This document shows positions 61,449-64,000 of a stretch of DNA of 64,000 bases, in pieces; position 1 is the stretch's first letter; each line of letters opens with the position of its first letter. A model generated the notes under the pieces. It saw only the letters and a list, made by a program, of their open reading frames with translations, was not told the DNA's origin and made no database searches. A program made the translations under genes and the position numbers. Source of the DNA: Amarobacter sp035326025 (GTDB lineage Bacteria; Chloroflexota; Dehalococcoidia; Tepidiformales; Tepidiformaceae); contig DAOKYT010000006.1 of NCBI GenBank assembly GCA_035326025.1, forward strand, positions 1 through 64,000, read 5' to 3'.

Positions 61449-61455
61449 GGGGGCG

Positions 61456-64000
61456 CTACTCAGTCAGCCGCCGATAGAGCGTGGGCAGGCGGCCGGGCAG
61501 CGCTTCGATGTCCGCCACCACCTCGTAACCCATGTCCTCGCACATTGTCTTGAGGTAGTCGTGCCCGGACCGGTCGACCGTGAGCGCGAACGGCGTTATG
61601 CCATCGCGCTTGGCCTCGTTCAGTGCCTGCTTGGTGTCGTGGATGGCATATTCCTTCTCGGTCCGGTCGCGCCCATAGCCGTGGTCCTGGGGCCGTCCGT
61701 CACTGAGGAGGAAGAGGATTTTCACCTTCGCATCGGTCATGTTGAGCTTGTAGGTGGCATGGCGGATGGCCGGGCCCATGCGCGTCGAGCGAATCGGCGT
61801 GATCTTGTCGAGCCGGTTCTTGATGCGTTGATTCAGGGTCTCGTCGAAGTCCTTGATGACGAAGAACTCCACGTTGTCGCGGCCATACCCACTGAAGCCG
61901 TAAATGCCGTACTGGTCGCCGATGGTCTCCAGTGCGGTCATCAGGAGCACCGTCGATTCTTTCTCCAGGTCGATGATGCGCTTGGGCGGTGCGGTGAGCT
62001 CCTGGCGGCGCTTCGAGACCCACCAGCTCAGGTACTTACGCGGGTCGTCGTCGTAGTCGTCGTCGTAGCGCTTCTCGCGCTTGTTGATCTCCTCGTCGGT
62101 GCTCGCGGACATATCGATGAGGAAAGCGACGGCCACGTCGCGCTCGATCTTGTTGCGGCGCCAGTAGATCTTCTCGTTCGGGTTCGCGCCGATGCGCTTC
62201 TCAACCATCCACTCGATGGCGGCGTCGAGGTCGAAATCCTCGCCGTCGGGAAGGCGCTTGAGCTTGCGGAACATCTCGGGCTTCATGAGTTCGAACTGCT
62301 TGCGGGTTTGCGTCACCAGGCCCGCATGTTCGCGAAGCGCGTTCTCGTAGAAGTTCTCCTCGCCCTCTTCGAGCTTGGATTCCTTGACCGCGCACCAGCG
62401 CGGCTTGTAATCCTGGGCGCGGAAATCCCACTCATCGTAGTAGTACACCGTGACGACGGGGGCGAGAGGTTCCTCGCCTTCGCCGGCGCCCGTGGAGTTG
62501 TCGCTGGTGGGCTGGCCCGCGTCGCCCTTTTCGGACGACGGCGTGCCGGCCTCCTTCATGAGGTTCGACATGAACTGGCCGGTCGAGGCGTCGAGGTCGC
62601 CCTCGTACATGGCATCGAGGTCAATCTCGACGCTCTTGGCCAGCAGCTCGGCGAGTTGCTCGGGTGTGAGGGGGACGGGCGACTGCTGGCCGGCCTCACC
62701 ACCCTGGGCATTCTCCTTCAGCTTCATCAGCAGATCGACGAGCTCGGGCTTGAAGTCGCCCCGGAAATCGATGTCCGGAGGACTCTCGTAGTCCTGCTCG
62801 CCCTCACCGGCCTCGACTCCACCCAGCGTCATCTGGTTCGCCGCCCCGCCCTGTTCGCCGCCGCCTTCCATGGGCATGGCGCGCCCGGCCTCCATCGGCT
62901 CGACGGAGTCCCACTCCGCCTCATCGAGCTGTTCGAAGATATTAGGGATGCTTGTCGCGATCTCGTAGAGCGCGAGGGTCGCCTCGGCTGCATCCTCCAC
63001 CCGCGCGCGCTCATCCTGGACCGCCGAGAGCAGTCCCAGCGCGCGGCTCATCGGTTCGGCCCGGTCGCGCGGCCAGCGGATGGCTTCGATGCCATCAAGG
63101 CTCGCGCGCACGAGGTTCTCCACGAAGGCGTTGCGGAGGGGCATCTCGCGGACATCGGGCCGTTTCCCAAGCTCCTCCTGCTGCATTCCAAGAAGCGGGC
63201 GCCGGATGCCGCCATACTCGCTCTTTACGCGCGAATCGATTCGCGCGTCCTCGGCGATCGTAAAGAGGTCGCTCGCAAGTTGCCGTTCGGGGAAGAGGTC
63301 GAAGAAGGCTTCCATGTCGGTCGCCGGGTGGCTTGCCGGGTCGGCAAGACGAGTGCGCCGGAGTGGGAACACGTTGCCCGCCCGGGCAAACTCGAAGTCG
63401 AAACTCCCGAATTCGATGTGCGCGGCCTGGTGGGTGGCGAACACCTTCATCGCCGAGAAGTTGCGGTCCTTCTCGTGGAACCGCTCCATTACCTCTGGCA
63501 GGAAGATCGTGCTGCCGTCGGTGCTGGCGCGATGCTCATCGACCCAGCCGATCCCTTTTTCCGCCAGCGACTCGGCAGTCTGAATGCTCACATTCGTGCC
63601 GGTGAGCGCCTTGCAATACAGGCGCAGGATTTCTCCAACGCGCGAGAGCTCGACGCGTGCGGAGAGGTTTTCGAGGATATCTTCTCCGCGAGTCGACTGG
63701 AGGCGGAAGTAGGCCTCGCCACCCTCACGGCTCGATTGCAGGATGCGCAACCCGGCGTTCTGCCACGGTTCGAGCTCATCGATGCGGATGCGGTGGAGCA
63801 CGCTGGGGACGGCCGCGACGAAGTCCATCGCGGCATACGGGGAGTATGGAGCGAGCTGCTCGGCAAGCTCAATCACGCGGTAGTGGTCGTCCGGCTCAAG
63901 CTCGGCGAGCGCGGCTGTCGCGTCCTCGAAGTACTGGAATGCGCTCCGGTTGTGACCGCGGGCGACCTGTGCCGCGAGCAGCAGGAAGCGCTCGCGGAGC
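61456..64000 (-). CDS. VWA-domain protein, NorD/CobT-like (5' end beyond window)
   Basis: At least 848 residues; the frame is open to the window edge, so the start lies outside. A C-terminal VWA domain shows the MIDAS motif in VAFLIDMSASTDEEI, followed by KVKILFLLSDGRPQDHGYGRDRTEKEY. The middle is acidic and low-complexity (EGEQDYESPPDIDFRG, GAGEGEEPLAPVV), and the N-terminal part is all-helical with ATHQAAHIEFGSFDFEF. This layout is that of NorD (activation of NO reductase) and CobT-like VWA proteins that work with a MoxR-type AAA+ ATPase. No ATPase partner is in the window. Confidence 0.8.
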   Translation of the reverse strand, partial: LRERFLLLAAQVARGHNRSAFQYFEDATAALAELEPDDHYRVIELAEQLAPYSPYAAMDFVAAVPSVLHRIRIDELEPWQNAGLRILQSSREGGEAYFRLQSTRGEDILENLSARVELSRVGEILRLYCKALTGTNVSIQTAESLAEKGIGWVDEHRASTDGSTIFLPEVMERFHEKDRNFSAMKVFATHQAAHIEFGSFDFEFARAGNVFPLRRTRLADPASHPATDMEAFFDLFPERQLASDLFTIAEDARIDSRVKSEYGGIRRPLLGMQQEELGKRPDVREMPLRNAFVENLVRASLDGIEAIRWPRDRAEPMSRALGLLSAVQDERARVEDAAEATLALYEIATSIPNIFEQLDEAEWDSVEPMEAGRAMPMEGGGEQGGAANQMTLGGVEAGEGEQDYESPPDIDFRGDFKPELVDLLMKLKENAQGGEAGQQSPVPLTPEQLAELLAKSVEIDLDAMYEGDLDASTGQFMSNLMKEAGTPSSEKGDAGQPTSDNSTGAGEGEEPLAPVVTVYYYDEWDFRAQDYKPRWCAVKESKLEEGEENFYENALREHAGLVTQTRKQFELMKPEMFRKLKRLPDGEDFDLDAAIEWMVEKRIGANPNEKIYWRRNKIERDVAVAFLIDMSASTDEEINKREKRYDDDYDDDPRKYLSWWVSKRRQELTAPPKRIIDLEKESTVLLMTALETIGDQYGIYGFSGYGRDNVEFFVIKDFDETLNQRIKNRLDKITPIRSTRMGPAIRHATYKLNMTDAKVKILFLLSDGRPQDHGYGRDRTEKEYAIHDTKQALNEAKRDGITPFALTVDRSGHDYLKTMCEDMGYEVVADIEALPGRLPTLYRRLTE

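Noticed and set aside
1..64000. CRISPR array, prophage, rRNA operon or complete insertion sequence
   Set aside because: No regularly spaced repeats, phage structural genes, rRNA sequence or transposase were found on reading both strands.

Overview
The window is a GC-rich bacterial chromosome segment of about 64 kb with dense, mostly short-spaced genes on both strands. The lineage cannot be proven from sequence alone. A free-living, probably aerobic member of the Chloroflexota (Dehalococcoidia/Tepidiformia-like) fits best. Points in favour are a large Alu-containing SRP RNA, a Tat lipoprotein as solute-binding protein, a class III CoA-transferase/MaoC/acyl-CoA dehydrogenase cluster, an EF-G2-type GTPase and several TCA-cycle enzymes. 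A run of 100 N at 12034-12133 marks a scaffold join, so linkage across it is not certain.

Left end (1-9.1 kb): the 3' end of a DUF262/DUF1524 GmrSD-type nuclease gene overlaps a broken reading frame that resembles the N-terminus of the DISARM helicase DrmA. This looks like a defence-island remnant. It abuts a six-gene minus-strand operon: Tat lipoprotein SBP, MmgE/PrpD, MaoC, acyl-CoA dehydrogenase, MaoC, class III CoA-transferase. The last five genes overlap one another by a few bases. Divergent from it are a TetR regulator and a CitE-like lyase. Together they look like an inducible route for a branched C4-C5 (di)carboxylate passing through CoA thioesters.

9.3-28.2 kb: a Lon-like protease, a CAT-anticodon tRNA, a Gly-rich zinc-ribbon protein, aconitase (behind a structured leader with a possible 12-residue leader peptide), NADP-type isocitrate dehydrogenase, a frameshifted DUF4160/DUF2442 pair, a GNAT enzyme, a DinG-type helicase with exonuclease domain, an EF-G2-type GTPase, and an envelope group (secreted transglycosylase-like protein and two anchored beta-propeller proteins). 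A site-2-type membrane protease follows.

28.3-44.3 kb: tyrA-aroA-gmk operon, an atypical OmpR-type regulator, a lipoprotein/threonine aldolase/unknown-protein operon, tRNA-Pro, a zinc alcohol dehydrogenase with pyrD, Mrp ATPase, a NYN nuclease-fold protein, ComEC, RNase PH, a HIT protein and a DUF1015 protein.

44.3-64 kb: fumC followed by a KdpD/KdpE-like two-component pair, a Val-Leu-Arg tRNA cluster ending in a strong terminator, a CaCA exchanger, a PHP protein, ksgA-ispE-membrane protein, a G5/3D cell-wall protein, the large SRP RNA with its own promoter, biotin carboxylase and biotin carrier, mutS2-rarA-thioredoxin-fold protein, a histidine phosphatase, and a VWA (NorD/CobT-like) protein running off the right edge.

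No CRISPR array, prophage, rRNA or intact insertion sequence was seen. The most unusual signals are the aconitase leader, the PrpD/MaoC/CitE/CoA-transferase cluster, the left-edge defence remnant and several enzymes with altered key residues.
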